This document shows positions 8,214-15,948 of a DNA stretch of 64,000 bases, piece after piece. This DNA is from Clostridia bacterium. Lineage in GTDB: Bacteria > Bacillota > Clostridia > Oscillospirales > CAG-272. The notes beneath the pieces were generated by a model. It made no database searches. It was given only the letters and a program-made list of their open reading frames with translations, and had not been told where the DNA came from. The DNA lies in NCBI GenBank assembly GCA_017399105.1, contig JAFQEJ010000008.1:1-64000 (forward strand), read 5' to 3'. Position 1 is the stretch's first letter, and each line of letters opens with the position of its first letter. Both the position numbers and the translations under genes were made by a program.

Positions 8214-8723
8214 CTAAGAAAGCATTATTTCATAACGTTCAATTATACGCTCATCATCAACAAATTCTTCTAATAAATACCCACCGTTATTCAATATAGT
8301 ATGTATGGCAGATACATTTTCTTTGCTGTTTGGACAGATATGCACTTTCCGGATTCCTTTCTTTTGACACTCCTTTAATGCAAGCGCAAGCATGACAGTA
8401 CCATATCCTTTTCCTCTACACCAGGGAACGATTCCTGCGTGCAAATGTCCGCGCTTTGTGTCCTCATGATTTAATACAATACTTCCGACAATTTCCCTTT
8501 GCTCATTCAACGCAAAATAAAGAGTGCACGGAATTTGAGTTGCCAACATCGAGCCTGTTGTGCGATCGTCCTCACAATATTCAAGCCATCTATCGTAGGG
8601 AGTATTGCCCCTGCGCATTAACGAAGGTTGAATATTATCTTCCAATTGTTCCCATCTATCCATAATACGGCAATATTCCAATCGGTGTGTTTCATTTGGT
8701 ATTTCCAGAACCAATGAAGTCAT
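8214..8723 (-). CDS. GNAT-family N-acetyltransferase
   Basis: About 169 residues of the Gcn5-related acetyltransferase fold. The acetyl-CoA pyrophosphate loop is visible as CRGKGYGTVM, preceded by the beta-4 strand HAGIVPW and followed by KECQKKGIRKVHI and a C-terminal NNGGYLLEEF typical of small-molecule or peptide N-acetyltransferases. ATG 8723 is chosen over the upstream GTG (8738) because AAGGAG sits six bases before it and overlaps the GTG start. It follows the S66 peptidase gene by 33 bases in the same transcript. The substrate is unknown. The pair sits between two identical 44-bp repeats. Confidence 0.87.
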   Translation of the reverse strand: MTSLVLEIPNETHRLEYCRIMDRWEQLEDNIQPSLMRRGNTPYDRWLEYCEDDRTTGSMLATQIPCTLYFALNEQREIVGSIVLNHEDTKRGHLHAGIVPWCRGKGYGTVMLALALKECQKKGIRKVHICPNSKENVSAIHTILNNGGYLLEEFVDDERIIERYEIMLS

Positions 8724-8756
8724 ATTTTTCTCCTTCACTATAATGCAGTTTTGTAC

Positions 8757-9689
8757 TCAGTGCGCAATAATGACAATCTCTGCGTTCCTTTCATCCGCCT
8801 GAACTCTCGCAGTTCCACCGATAGGGAAGGTCATAATTGGATACACATGACCAAAATCCGCGCCAAACACCACCGGGATATCCGACGGAATCTTATCCCG
8901 TATAATATCTGTAATTCGCTCCACGGTTAGACCGCAGCTTTCCTCAAACCGACCAAAGACAATCCCCTTGATTGTATCAGCCCCCTCAACCTGCAGTAAA
9001 GATTCCAGATTACGATCGAATTCATAACTGAAATATTTGCCCATGATGTTGTCGTCTTCCAAAAACAGCACCTTATTACGAATGTCCGGCATATAGGGAG
9101 TCCCCTGCAGCAGATTTAATGAACATAGATTGCCGCCGATAACAGTTCCTTCGCAAACACCTTCTTGAATGGTATAATATTCAGATGCCGTATGAGAAGG
9201 TTCAACAACAATGGGAGCATCGTTCATTAAGCAATGAAAAAGCATTTGACTTGTGTATTCAGCCTCTCTATCAATACCCAAAGTGCTATAGTGCGGACCG
9301 TGATAAGTTACAAGCCCCGTTCTTGCATAAATAGCATTGAGTAATACCGTAATATCCGAATAACCGCAAAAAATTTTCGGATGTTTGGCAATCAAGTCAA
9401 AGTCAAGATAACGCAAGAGCTGATTTGAATTAAAACCGCCCAAACTGGTAATTATCATTTTTACATTCGGATCAAGGAATGCTTCGTGTAAATCTTCCAT
9501 ACGCGATGCAATGCTTGACGAGTGGTATTTATCAAGCTCACGACTGTTCTTGGAATATGTTAGATTAAATCCTGCTTTTTGCCAGAAGTCAACCGCATGA
9601 TGATGCACATCCTGCCACACTTCCGATAGACTCATTGATGGCGCAATAACTCTGATTTCGTCGCTTGGTTTCAGTTTGTTTGCAATCAT
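8757..9689 (-). CDS. S66-family LD-carboxypeptidase / MccF-like peptidase
   Basis: 310 residues, normal for family S66. The nucleophile motif GYSDIT, the GGFNSNQLL segment, YHGPH, GGNLCSLN, and the Glu/His region FGRFEES ... DFGHVYP give the expected Ser-Glu-His triad. Members either trim muropeptides (LD-carboxypeptidase) or destroy peptide-nucleotide antibiotics such as microcin C (MccF). No signal peptide, so it is cytoplasmic. Being paired with an acetyltransferase fits a detoxification role because MccF and MccE-type GNAT proteins both confer microcin C immunity, but this is only an analogy. Start supported by AAGGAGGT six bases upstream. No convincing own promoter is seen. Confidence 0.9.
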   Translation of the reverse strand: MIANKLKPSDEIRVIAPSMSLSEVWQDVHHHAVDFWQKAGFNLTYSKNSRELDKYHSSSIASRMEDLHEAFLDPNVKMIITSLGGFNSNQLLRYLDFDLIAKHPKIFCGYSDITVLLNAIYARTGLVTYHGPHYSTLGIDREAEYTSQMLFHCLMNDAPIVVEPSHTASEYYTIQEGVCEGTVIGGNLCSLNLLQGTPYMPDIRNKVLFLEDDNIMGKYFSYEFDRNLESLLQVEGADTIKGIVFGRFEESCGLTVERITDIIRDKIPSDIPVVFGADFGHVYPIMTFPIGGTARVQADERNAEIVIIAH

Positions 9690-9718
9690 ACGATTACCTC
9701 CTTAAATTATTTATATTG

Positions 9719-9762
9719 AACAAAAAATCCGAACCCGATGGAATCCATCAAGCTCGGATTTT
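9719..9762 (-). terminator. 44-bp direct repeat, copy 2: terminator of tRNA-Leu
   Basis: Same 44 bases as 8068-8111. On the minus strand the hairpin begins immediately after the tRNA CCA end and is followed by TTTTTT, an intrinsic terminator. Confidence 0.88.
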
Positions 9763-9845
9763 GGTGCGAGAAACGGGACTTGAACCCGTACGGTAAAACC
9801 ACACGCCCCTCAAACGTGCGCGTCTGCCAGTTCCGCCACTCTCGC
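9762..9845 (-). tRNA. tRNA-Leu (anticodon GAG)
   Basis: An 84-base class II tRNA with encoded CCA. The acceptor stem GCGAGAG pairs with TTCTCGC (one G-U), the D-arm is followed by a CACGT/GCGTG anticodon stem whose seven-base loop TTGAGGG carries anticodon GAG. A variable arm lies between anticodon and T arm, and GGTTCAAGTCC is the T loop region. It reads CUC and CUU codons. Confidence 0.97.
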
Positions 9846-9882
9846 ATATGCCACAGGCGCTATTGCACCCGCAACAATATAT

Positions 9883-9910
9883 ATTATACTCATTTTATCA
9901 AATTTGTCAA
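9883..9910 (-). promoter_or_regulatory. Promoter of tRNA-Leu
   Basis: Minus strand TTGACA (9905-9910), 16-base spacer and TATAAT (9883-9888), both perfect consensus, about 38 bases before the mature tRNA. Confidence 0.88.
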
Positions 9911-9936
9911 TACCTTTTTGAAAAATTCTTAATTTT

Positions 9937-11202
9937 TTATTCTCCTTCTGTTTCATCATTCTCTTCTTCGGGCATCACATGCACCGCAATCTCGAGAACG
10001 CGAGTGGTTTCGGTCTTTGTCACCGTCACATCAAGCCGCTCGCAGCAGAAGCACTCCCCTTCGGCGGGAATCTTTCCGATCTGTTCGGTAACCCATCCGC
10101 TGACGGTAGCCGCATCTGTTTCACAGGTCAGAGCAAAGGTTTCAATAAACTTGTCAATGGCAGTATTGCAGGAAACGATATAGTCCGCTTCCCCCACCTG
10201 ACGGATATCCTCCTGCACCTCATCGTGCTCATCCCAGATCTCGCCAACCAGCTGCTCCAGCACATCCTCCAGCGTGATGATACCCGCAGTGCCGCCGTAT
10301 TCGTCGGTAACCACCGCCATATGTACCTTTTCTTCCTGGAAAATCTTGAGCAGGTCACCGATCTTGACCGTCTGTGTGATATGAATAACAGAACCTACCG
10401 CATCCTTGATATCGCCGTCGCCATAGAGCACCTTTTCATAGTAATCCTTCTGATTGAGTACTCCCACGATGTTATCGATACTCTCCTCGTACACAGGAAT
10501 GCGTGAGAAGCCGCTTTCCATAAAGCAGGCTGTAATCTCCTCTCTGTCCGCATTCATGGAGAGTGCTGTTACATCCACACGGGGCGTCAGAATATCCTGT
10601 GCCGAAAGATCGTTAAACTCAATCGCCGAGCGAATAATCTCGCCCTCATCCTCGTCAATACCACCCACACTTTCCGCTTCCTCCACGATGGTGAGCAGCT
10701 CTTCTTCTGTGACAATGTTGCTGCCCTTGATTTTAAAAATCTTCAGCAGAAGCTTTTTCCACAGCGTAAAAACCATATTGATCGGTGCAAGCACGAGCAA
10801 AATCACCCGCAGAAAGGGCGTGGCAACAAGCACGAAGGCTTCGGGCGCTTCCTTGGCAAGACTCTTGGGCGACACCTCACCGAAAATCAGCACAACAACC
10901 GTAATAACAATACTTGAGATTGAAACGCCATTCTTGGGAAAAAATAATGTAAAGAACACCGTACCGATAGAAGCAAGAGCGATATTTACGATATTGTTCC
11001 CCACAAGAATGGTGGAAATCAGCCTGTCATAATCTTCAGCAAGCGCAAGTGCACACTCGGCAGTACGGTTACCTGCCTGCGCCATATTTTTGACCTTAAT
11101 CCGATTCATGGTAGAGAAAGCGGTCTCAGAAGCCGAAAAAAAGCCGGAAAACGCAATAAGCGCGATCATAATGCATAATAACGGAATACTGTCGGTATCC
11201 AT
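9937..11202 (-). CDS. CNNM/CorC-type membrane protein (DUF21, CBS pair, CorC_HlyC)
   Basis: 421 residues. The N-terminal DUF21/CNNM domain has about four membrane segments in residues 1-180 with the signature FSGFFSASETAFS. A CBS-domain pair follows (about 200-330, including TPRVDV and EYGGTAGIITLEDVLEQLVGEI as two separate blocks), then a CorC_HlyC domain and an acidic tail. Homologues handle Mg2+ or other divalent cation efflux and homeostasis at the plasma membrane. Last gene of the minus-strand operon DUF5685 - J-domain - membrane protein - this gene. Older annotations call such proteins hemolysins, which is not supported here. Confidence 0.93.
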   Translation of the reverse strand: MDTDSIPLLCIMIALIAFSGFFSASETAFSTMNRIKVKNMAQAGNRTAECALALAEDYDRLISTILVGNNIVNIALASIGTVFFTLFFPKNGVSISSIVITVVVLIFGEVSPKSLAKEAPEAFVLVATPFLRVILLVLAPINMVFTLWKKLLLKIFKIKGSNIVTEEELLTIVEEAESVGGIDEDEGEIIRSAIEFNDLSAQDILTPRVDVTALSMNADREEITACFMESGFSRIPVYEESIDNIVGVLNQKDYYEKVLYGDGDIKDAVGSVIHITQTVKIGDLLKIFQEEKVHMAVVTDEYGGTAGIITLEDVLEQLVGEIWDEHDEVQEDIRQVGEADYIVSCNTAIDKFIETFALTCETDAATVSGWVTEQIGKIPAEGECFCCERLDVTVTKTETTRVLEIAVHVMPEEENDETEGE

Positions 11203-11244
11203 GTTGATAGAAGTTCCTTTCGATTAAAAACATTTCGTGTGATG

Positions 11245-11769
11245 TCAGTTCTCAAAGTAATTTTTAAGACCGAGCATTTTTCTGAATTTAATGAGATAGA
11301 GAGTAATAAGCCGTGTCATCGCCACATCATAGAGGACGAATACCAAATTGCCCACTGCAAGCACGGGAAGTGTCAGCTCCAGTCCTTCATCGCCCAGATG
11401 CAGCAGAAATTGAGAAATCAAAATCGCAATAAGCAGTCCCGTATTGAATACACTAAGCTTGAGAATCCAGGAAACCACATAATGATAACGTTCAAAATTC
11501 GCCTTCAGAATGGGATAAAGACCGCCGAAGCAGAGATAAATCACACCTGTCAGCTTATTGGGCAGCAAAAGGATTGCCAAAATTGCAGTTACGCCGTAAG
11601 TGAGCCAGGGATAATATCCGTTCAGCTCGATAACGCAGAAAACCACAATCAGCGAAGCAATGGCTGTCATGGTGAGATCAAGCACGGTAATCACCGAGCC
11701 GATATAGAGGAACATAACGCCCATTGCCGCAAGAATGGAGCAAAGAGCAGTTTTACGTATCTTACTCAT
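11245..11769 (-). CDS. Conserved multipass membrane protein of unknown function
   Basis: 174 residues with about five or six hydrophobic segments (for example LCSILAAMGVMFLYIGSVI and ILAILLLPNKLTGVIYLCF). The length, the short N-terminal KIRKTAL preceding the first helix and the asparagine/proline-containing loop resemble small Clostridia membrane proteins and ECF S-components, but no defining motif is seen. It lies 19 bases after the J-domain gene and 42 bases before the CNNM gene, within one operon. Start ATG has CCGGAG seven bases upstream. Confidence 0.8.
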   Translation of the reverse strand: MSKIRKTALCSILAAMGVMFLYIGSVITVLDLTMTAIASLIVVFCVIELNGYYPWLTYGVTAILAILLLPNKLTGVIYLCFGGLYPILKANFERYHYVVSWILKLSVFNTGLLIAILISQFLLHLGDEGLELTLPVLAVGNLVFVLYDVAMTRLITLYLIKFRKMLGLKNYFEN

Positions 11770-11788
11770 AGCAATACTCCGGATATCA

Positions 11789-12421
11789 TCAGCAGCAGGA
11801 AATCAAATCGCCGCCGCAGCATTCACAGAGGCAGTCTGCACAGATCAGACCACTGCAGATATCGCATGCCGAAGCCCCGCTTGATGCAGTCGTAGTGCGA
11901 TATCCCTTGCCGTACTGTGCGGCACTGGCTCTGATATTATTGAGCGCCGTGCGGTATTCCTGATTGGTAGGATCCATGTAGCAGGCTGTTTCAAAGCACT
12001 TCTGCGCATCAAAATACCAGCCGCGCTGAGTGAGAACGCATCCCTTGAGGAAGTTCCACTCTGCATTGCGTTCACTCTGCACCACCGAATCGAGAATCAG
12101 CTCAGCCTCGGAGAATCGGCGCATGTTGATCAGCTCACGCACTCTTGCCCACTCACCGGTATAGGAGCTGTAGCGCTCACCGCTGTCTGTATAAGTATCC
12201 GAAGTATTGTAGCTCGAGGAAGAAGATCCGGCGGCACGCTGCTTCTGGATGGCATCGTAAGCCTCGTTGATCTCCTTCATCTTCTCTTCCACCAGGTCGG
12301 CAAGCGGATTATCCACATAATTATCGGGATGGTATTTCCTTGCCAGCGCACGGTATGCTTTTTTGATTTCCTCGTCGCTTGCGTCTCTCGACACACCGAG
12401 CACTTTATAAGGGTCGGTCAT
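11789..12421 (-). CDS. J-domain protein with helical repeat and Cys-rich tail
   Basis: About 210 residues. Residues 1-65 are a J domain with helix II/III and the HPD motif in KYHPDNYVD, the part that stimulates DnaK ATPase. Residues 95-170 form tetratricopeptide-like helices ([43 protein letters not shown]). The last 25 residues contain nine cysteines in short CxxC-like spacings ([17 protein letters not shown]), suggesting metal binding. Start is at 12421: AAAGGAG lies just upstream and the J domain begins at once, while a longer frame runs back into the neighbouring gene. It is a DnaK co-chaperone of unknown client, not DnaJ itself, since the G/F and zinc-finger regions are missing. Confidence 0.92.
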   Translation of the reverse strand: MTDPYKVLGVSRDASDEEIKKAYRALARKYHPDNYVDNPLADLVEEKMKEINEAYDAIQKQRAAGSSSSSYNTSDTYTDSGERYSSYTGEWARVRELINMRRFSEAELILDSVVQSERNAEWNFLKGCVLTQRGWYFDAQKCFETACYMDPTNQEYRTALNNIRASAAQYGKGYRTTTASSGASACDICSGLICADCLCECCGGDLISCC

Positions 12422-12432
12422 ATGCTGCTCCT

Positions 12433-13287
12433 TTAAATTCTTGTCAGTCTGCCGGCAGCCTCCGGCATTCCGAGATATATCACATTTTTGATGATGTTCA
12501 TGATTCCCGCGTCGCTGCACTCGATCAGATTGACCGCTGCCTCCAGCCGCATCAACTCTGCCGTCATGGCACAGCGCAGATCATCGCCGCGATTTTTTAT
12601 AATCTCCTCGGCACTCTCGCCGGGATAAAGCTTCAGAATCGGATTGTAAGAACCGTTTTTTTCGTCATCCCGCAGATCATCACAGGCATCCGCCATGTAG
12701 ACAAACCGTCCGGTATGCAGTCCTGCTTCGTAAGCAATCCTTGCCTTCGCTCCCTCAAAGCCGTAGGAAAGCAGCTCGGCAAGCATCACCCCCGAGGTTT
12801 CGGCAGGCAGATCGCAGGAAGCACAGCCATTCCTCTCCAGCTCTGCAAGATCGGCAAGACTCACCTTCACAGCCTCCTCGGGAAGAGGAGAGCGCAGCGC
12901 TTTTTTTCGTATCCGCGATGCCTCGGGAAGCAGCAGCCGCGCGCCCATCCTGCGAATTCCTCTGCCGTCGGCAATATCATCCTTCAGCTTATGGTAGATC
13001 AGCAGCCCTGCAGCCCGCGCTGTGTATTCGATGGCAGGTGTCATCAGCGCAACCGGGCGTTTCTTCGTAGGATGCACAATACACCGGTGAGATTCAAGCT
13101 CCAGTTTTTCATCGGAAATGGCGGCACGGATGAGCGCAAAGAATACAAAGTCATAGCTCAGCGTCAGCCGTGAGCTGCAGGTCACACGCTTTCCCATCGC
13201 CTCGCACAATCCGCAGTAGAGAGCGCGATAGAGCTCATGCTCACAAACCCTGAGCTCGGGGATATGAGGTTTTACATAGCCGAACAC
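12433..13287 (-). CDS. DUF5685 family protein
   Basis: About 284 residues. The N-terminus [12 protein letters not shown], then [11 protein letters not shown] and TLSYDF are the hallmark blocks of DUF5685, a Clostridia family without known function. The mid region has DDIADG and C-terminal [17 protein letters not shown], acidic patches that resemble the metal-binding regions of isoprenoid-synthase-like all-helical folds. The start is a GTG at 13287: GGAGG sits five bases upstream and it places Met right before the FGYV block, whereas the longer ATG frame adds about 70 untypical residues. It heads the operon with the J-domain gene 11 bases downstream, a linkage that suggests a shared function. 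Confidence 0.88.
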   Translation of the reverse strand: MFGYVKPHIPELRVCEHELYRALYCGLCEAMGKRVTCSSRLTLSYDFVFFALIRAAISDEKLELESHRCIVHPTKKRPVALMTPAIEYTARAAGLLIYHKLKDDIADGRGIRRMGARLLLPEASRIRKKALRSPLPEEAVKVSLADLAELERNGCASCDLPAETSGVMLAELLSYGFEGAKARIAYEAGLHTGRFVYMADACDDLRDDEKNGSYNPILKLYPGESAEEIIKNRGDDLRCAMTAELMRLEAAVNLIECSDAGIMNIIKNVIYLGMPEAAGRLTRI

Positions 13288-13600
13288 AAGCGCCTCCGAT
13301 AAATATTTATTGAAACATTTTACCCCATCATATTTGCCGCTTATTAAATGTTCGATAAACAATTTGTAAATTGTTGCAGTAATCTTCAAAACCATAATAC
13401 TCTGCAAAAGAAAACAGCACCCCTTTTCCGTTTTCCTGTCGGCACCGCGAAAAATCGCCGAAAAAAATCCCTTCATGCAGAAGAAAATCCGCATTCACCT
13501 TGACTTTTCAAGCAAATCGAGTTATAATATATGATATATGGGATCATCTGCCCATTTCCATTTCATAAAAGAAAGCGCAGCTTTGCGTACAGGTATCATC
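13288..13600. other. Divergent intergenic region between DUF5685 and yicC
   Basis: A 313-base gap. It holds a clear plus-strand promoter for the yicC block near its right end and AT-rich sequence (13300-13390) that must contain the minus-strand promoter for DUF5685; a weak match TTTACA - 17 - TTAATA on the minus strand is possible. No other feature was seen. Confidence 0.5.
13500..13528 (+). promoter_or_regulatory. Promoter of the yicC-remA-gmk-rpoZ block
   Basis: TTGACT (13500-13505), 17-base spacer and a perfect TATAAT (13523-13528). The yicC start is about 72 bases downstream. Confidence 0.87.
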
Positions 13601-14488
13601 ATGATCAGAAGCATGACCGCATACGGAAGAGCCGAGGCCTCCGCAGACGGTAAAGATATACTCGTAGAAATCAAAGCGGTGAATAACCGCTACCTCGATT
13701 GCTCGGTCAAGCTCCCCCGCATGTACGGCTTCCTCGAGGAAAAAATCAAAACCCGCATCCAGAATCGCGGTGTCTCCCGCGGCAAGGTGGATGTCTATGT
13801 GGGCATCGATGTGGTTGAAACCATCGGTACCGAGGTTCTCCTCGACCGCGCCTATGCTGAAAGCTATATCAATGCACTCAAAGCTCTGCGCGACGAGTTC
13901 GGACTCGAAGACGACATCTCTGTCATGACCGTCGCTGCCAACCGCGAGATTTTCAATGTCAAGCGCCCCGATGAGGATCTGGAGCGCGACTGGGCGGTTG
14001 TCATGCCGGTGCTTGACGAAGCACTGGATAACTTCTTTGCCATGCGCGAAGCTGAAGGTGAAAACCTCAAGCGCGATCTTCTTGAGAAAAAGACCCGTAT
14101 TATGGAAATCGCCGCAGAAATCGGACACATGACCGAAGGCAGGGTCGATGCATACCGGGCGCGCCTTGAGGCAAAGCTCGATCAGCTGCTTGCCGATAAG
14201 GGGATCGCCGCTGATCCCGCAAGAGTGCTCACCGAATGTGCAATCTTTGCTGACCGCACCGCCATCGATGAAGAGCTTGTCAGACTCCAGAGCCACTTCA
14301 AGGCCTATGATGAAATCTTCGCCTCAAGCGAACCGGTCGGCCGCAAGCTGGACTTCCTCCTGCAGGAAATCAACCGCGAAACCAACACCATCGGCTCCAA
14401 GGTCAGCGATGCCGATATCGCCCATCTTGTCGTTGATATGAAGGGCGAGCTTGAAAAGATCAGAGAACAGATTCAGAATCTCGAATAA
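13601..14488 (+). CDS. yicC: YicC/YloC family endoribonuclease
   Basis: About 295 residues. N-terminal YicC domain begins with the invariant MIRSMTAYGR and contains EIKAVNNRYLD; the C-terminal DUF1732 half ends with GRKLDFLLQEINRETNTIGSK, the most conserved block in the family. Characterised homologues cut RNA. The start is 13601, where the family N-terminus begins; a longer frame from 13538 adds 21 residues that do not belong. First gene of the plus-strand housekeeping block and followed by remA after a 50-base gap, the same order as in Bacillus (yloC-remA-gmk-rpoZ). Confidence 0.95.
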   Translation: MIRSMTAYGRAEASADGKDILVEIKAVNNRYLDCSVKLPRMYGFLEEKIKTRIQNRGVSRGKVDVYVGIDVVETIGTEVLLDRAYAESYINALKALRDEFGLEDDISVMTVAANREIFNVKRPDEDLERDWAVVMPVLDEALDNFFAMREAEGENLKRDLLEKKTRIMEIAAEIGHMTEGRVDAYRARLEAKLDQLLADKGIAADPARVLTECAIFADRTAIDEELVRLQSHFKAYDEIFASSEPVGRKLDFLLQEINRETNTIGSKVSDADIAHLVVDMKGELEKIREQIQNLE

Positions 14489-14538
14489 AGCGCGTCACGA
14501 ATCGCGCCTGAGTAATTGTTAAGCGGAGCTGTAATCAC

Positions 14539-14844
14539 ATGAAATTCATCAATATCGGTTTTGGCAATATGGTCGCCGACATCCGCATTGTTGCCATTGC
14601 TTCTCCCGAATCGGCACCGATCAAGCGTCTGGTACAGGATGCCAGAGATGCCGGTCGCGTAATCGATGTATCCTGCGGCCGCAGAACCCGCGCGGTCATC
14701 GTCACAGACAGCGATCACATCATCCTGTCGGCAATTCAGTCCGAAACCATCGCAAGCAGACTCCACGGTGAGAATTCACCGGGCGATGACATTTCGGAGG
14801 ATACCGATACCGAAAAAGACACAGGCAATGACAAGGACGCCTGA
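14539..14844 (+). CDS. remA: RemA/DUF370 family DNA-binding regulator
   Basis: 101 residues, RemA-like over the first 80: [20 protein letters not shown] and [19 protein letters not shown] match the DUF370 family. In Bacillus RemA is an oligomeric DNA-binding activator of biofilm matrix and osmoprotection genes. The C-terminal 20 residues are an acidic Asp/Glu/Thr tail, a longer tail than in the short family members. It sits between yicC and gmk in the conserved order. The gmk coding frame starts 20 bases after its stop. Confidence 0.93.
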   Translation: MKFINIGFGNMVADIRIVAIASPESAPIKRLVQDARDAGRVIDVSCGRRTRAVIVTDSDHIILSAIQSETIASRLHGENSPGDDISEDTDTEKDTGNDKDA

Positions 14845-14863
14845 TTTGAAAGGAAGTAGTATC

Positions 14864-15484
14864 TTGCAGAACAAACCGGGCATTTTATTCATCATATCGG
14901 GTCCCGCCGGCAGCGGCAAGGGCACCATCATCAAGAATCTGCTGGAAGGAAAAGGAGATTTCGTCTATTCGGTTTCCGCCACCACACGCGCTCCCAGACC
15001 CGGCGAAGAGAACGGTGTTCATTATCATTTTATCACTCGCGAGGATTTTGAGGACCGTATCTATCACAGCACTATGCTGGAATATGCCGAATACTGCGGC
15101 AACTATTACGGAACGCCCCGACGCGAGGTCGAAGCTGCTCTGGCAGAAGGTCACAGCGTCATCCTCGAAATCGAGGTCAAGGGCGCAATGCAGGTCAAGC
15201 GGCTCTTCCCCGAGGCAGTCATGGTTCTCATTCTCCCCCCCGATTTCGCCACCCTCGAAGCAAGACTTCGCGGACGCGGCACAAACGATGAGGATGACAT
15301 TCAGAACCGTCTCCAGACCGCCAAAACCGAGCTCTCCCACTTCGATACCTACGATTATTTCGTACTCAACGACAACGGTAAGAGCGACGAAGCTGCCGAC
15401 ACCATCCGTGCCATAGCGGAAATCGAACAGCATAAGGTCAAGCGCAATGCAGACTTCCCCGATATCTTTTTCGGACGCAAATAA
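14864..15484 (+). CDS. gmk: Guanylate kinase
   Basis: ATP:GMP phosphotransferase, 206 residues. The P-loop GPAGSGKGT lies at about residues 11-19, followed by the GMP-binding block VSATTRAPRPGE.NGVHYHF, EYAEYCGNYYGTPR and the lid region RLRGRGTND. The start is taken as TTG at 14864, because AAAGGA precedes it by nine bases; a longer frame from an ATG overlapping the remA end (14829) would add 12 residues and cannot be excluded. Essential nucleotide metabolism gene; the order remA-gmk-rpoZ is conserved in Firmicutes. Confidence 0.95.
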   Translation: MQNKPGILFIISGPAGSGKGTIIKNLLEGKGDFVYSVSATTRAPRPGEENGVHYHFITREDFEDRIYHSTMLEYAEYCGNYYGTPRREVEAALAEGHSVILEIEVKGAMQVKRLFPEAVMVLILPPDFATLEARLRGRGTNDEDDIQNRLQTAKTELSHFDTYDYFVLNDNGKSDEAADTIRAIAEIEQHKVKRNADFPDIFFGRK

Positions 15485-15577
15485 AATCCATCAGTTATTT
15501 AAATCATGCGGGCTTCCACCGGCAGAAGCATCGCCGACAATACGAAAACAATCGCCGGAGAAACGGAATGAACCATC

Positions 15578-15859
15578 ATGATTTATCCATCCATTGAAGA
15601 ATTAACCCACCAGAACAAGTACAACCGCTACACCTTAGTCATCGCCACAGCCAAGTGCGCCCGCGAGCTCACCGATGAGTATGTTGAGCAGCGCGAGATC
15701 GCCGAAAAGCTGCTGGCAAACAAAGAGACCGACAAGAGCCTCGCATCGCTGATCAAGAAGGAATACCGCGACGAAAAGGCTGTTAAGTGTGCGATCAAGC
15801 GCCTCCACAAAGGCGAATACAAGATCGTCGATGAGTCGATCAAGGATATCGGAAGATAA
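15578..15859 (+). CDS. rpoZ: RNA polymerase omega subunit
   Basis: 93 residues with the omega fold: MIYPSIEELTHQN at the start, then YTLVIATAKCARELT, the helix that grips the beta-prime subunit, and an acidic EYRDEKAVKCAIKRL helix. Omega aids beta-prime folding and polymerase assembly. Located directly after gmk as in other Firmicutes. In many relatives coaBC follows; here priA comes next, with a probable hairpin terminator in between. Confidence 0.92.
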   Translation: MIYPSIEELTHQNKYNRYTLVIATAKCARELTDEYVEQREIAEKLLANKETDKSLASLIKKEYRDEKAVKCAIKRLHKGEYKIVDESIKDIGR

Positions 15860-15872
15860 ATGACAGGTTAGT

Positions 15873-15908
15873 GGGCGATTTTTAATGTCGCCCATTCTTG
15901 TCTTTTTG
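15873..15908 (+). terminator. Possible terminator after rpoZ
   Basis: GGGCGA pairs with TCGCCC around a nine-base loop, followed by a T-rich stretch ATTCTTGTCTTTTT. The stem is short, so termination may be partial and priA may be reached by read-through. Confidence 0.55.
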
Positions 15909-15948
15909 GGCATGCAAACTACATTTTCAAGGAGAGGAGTGTAAGCAT

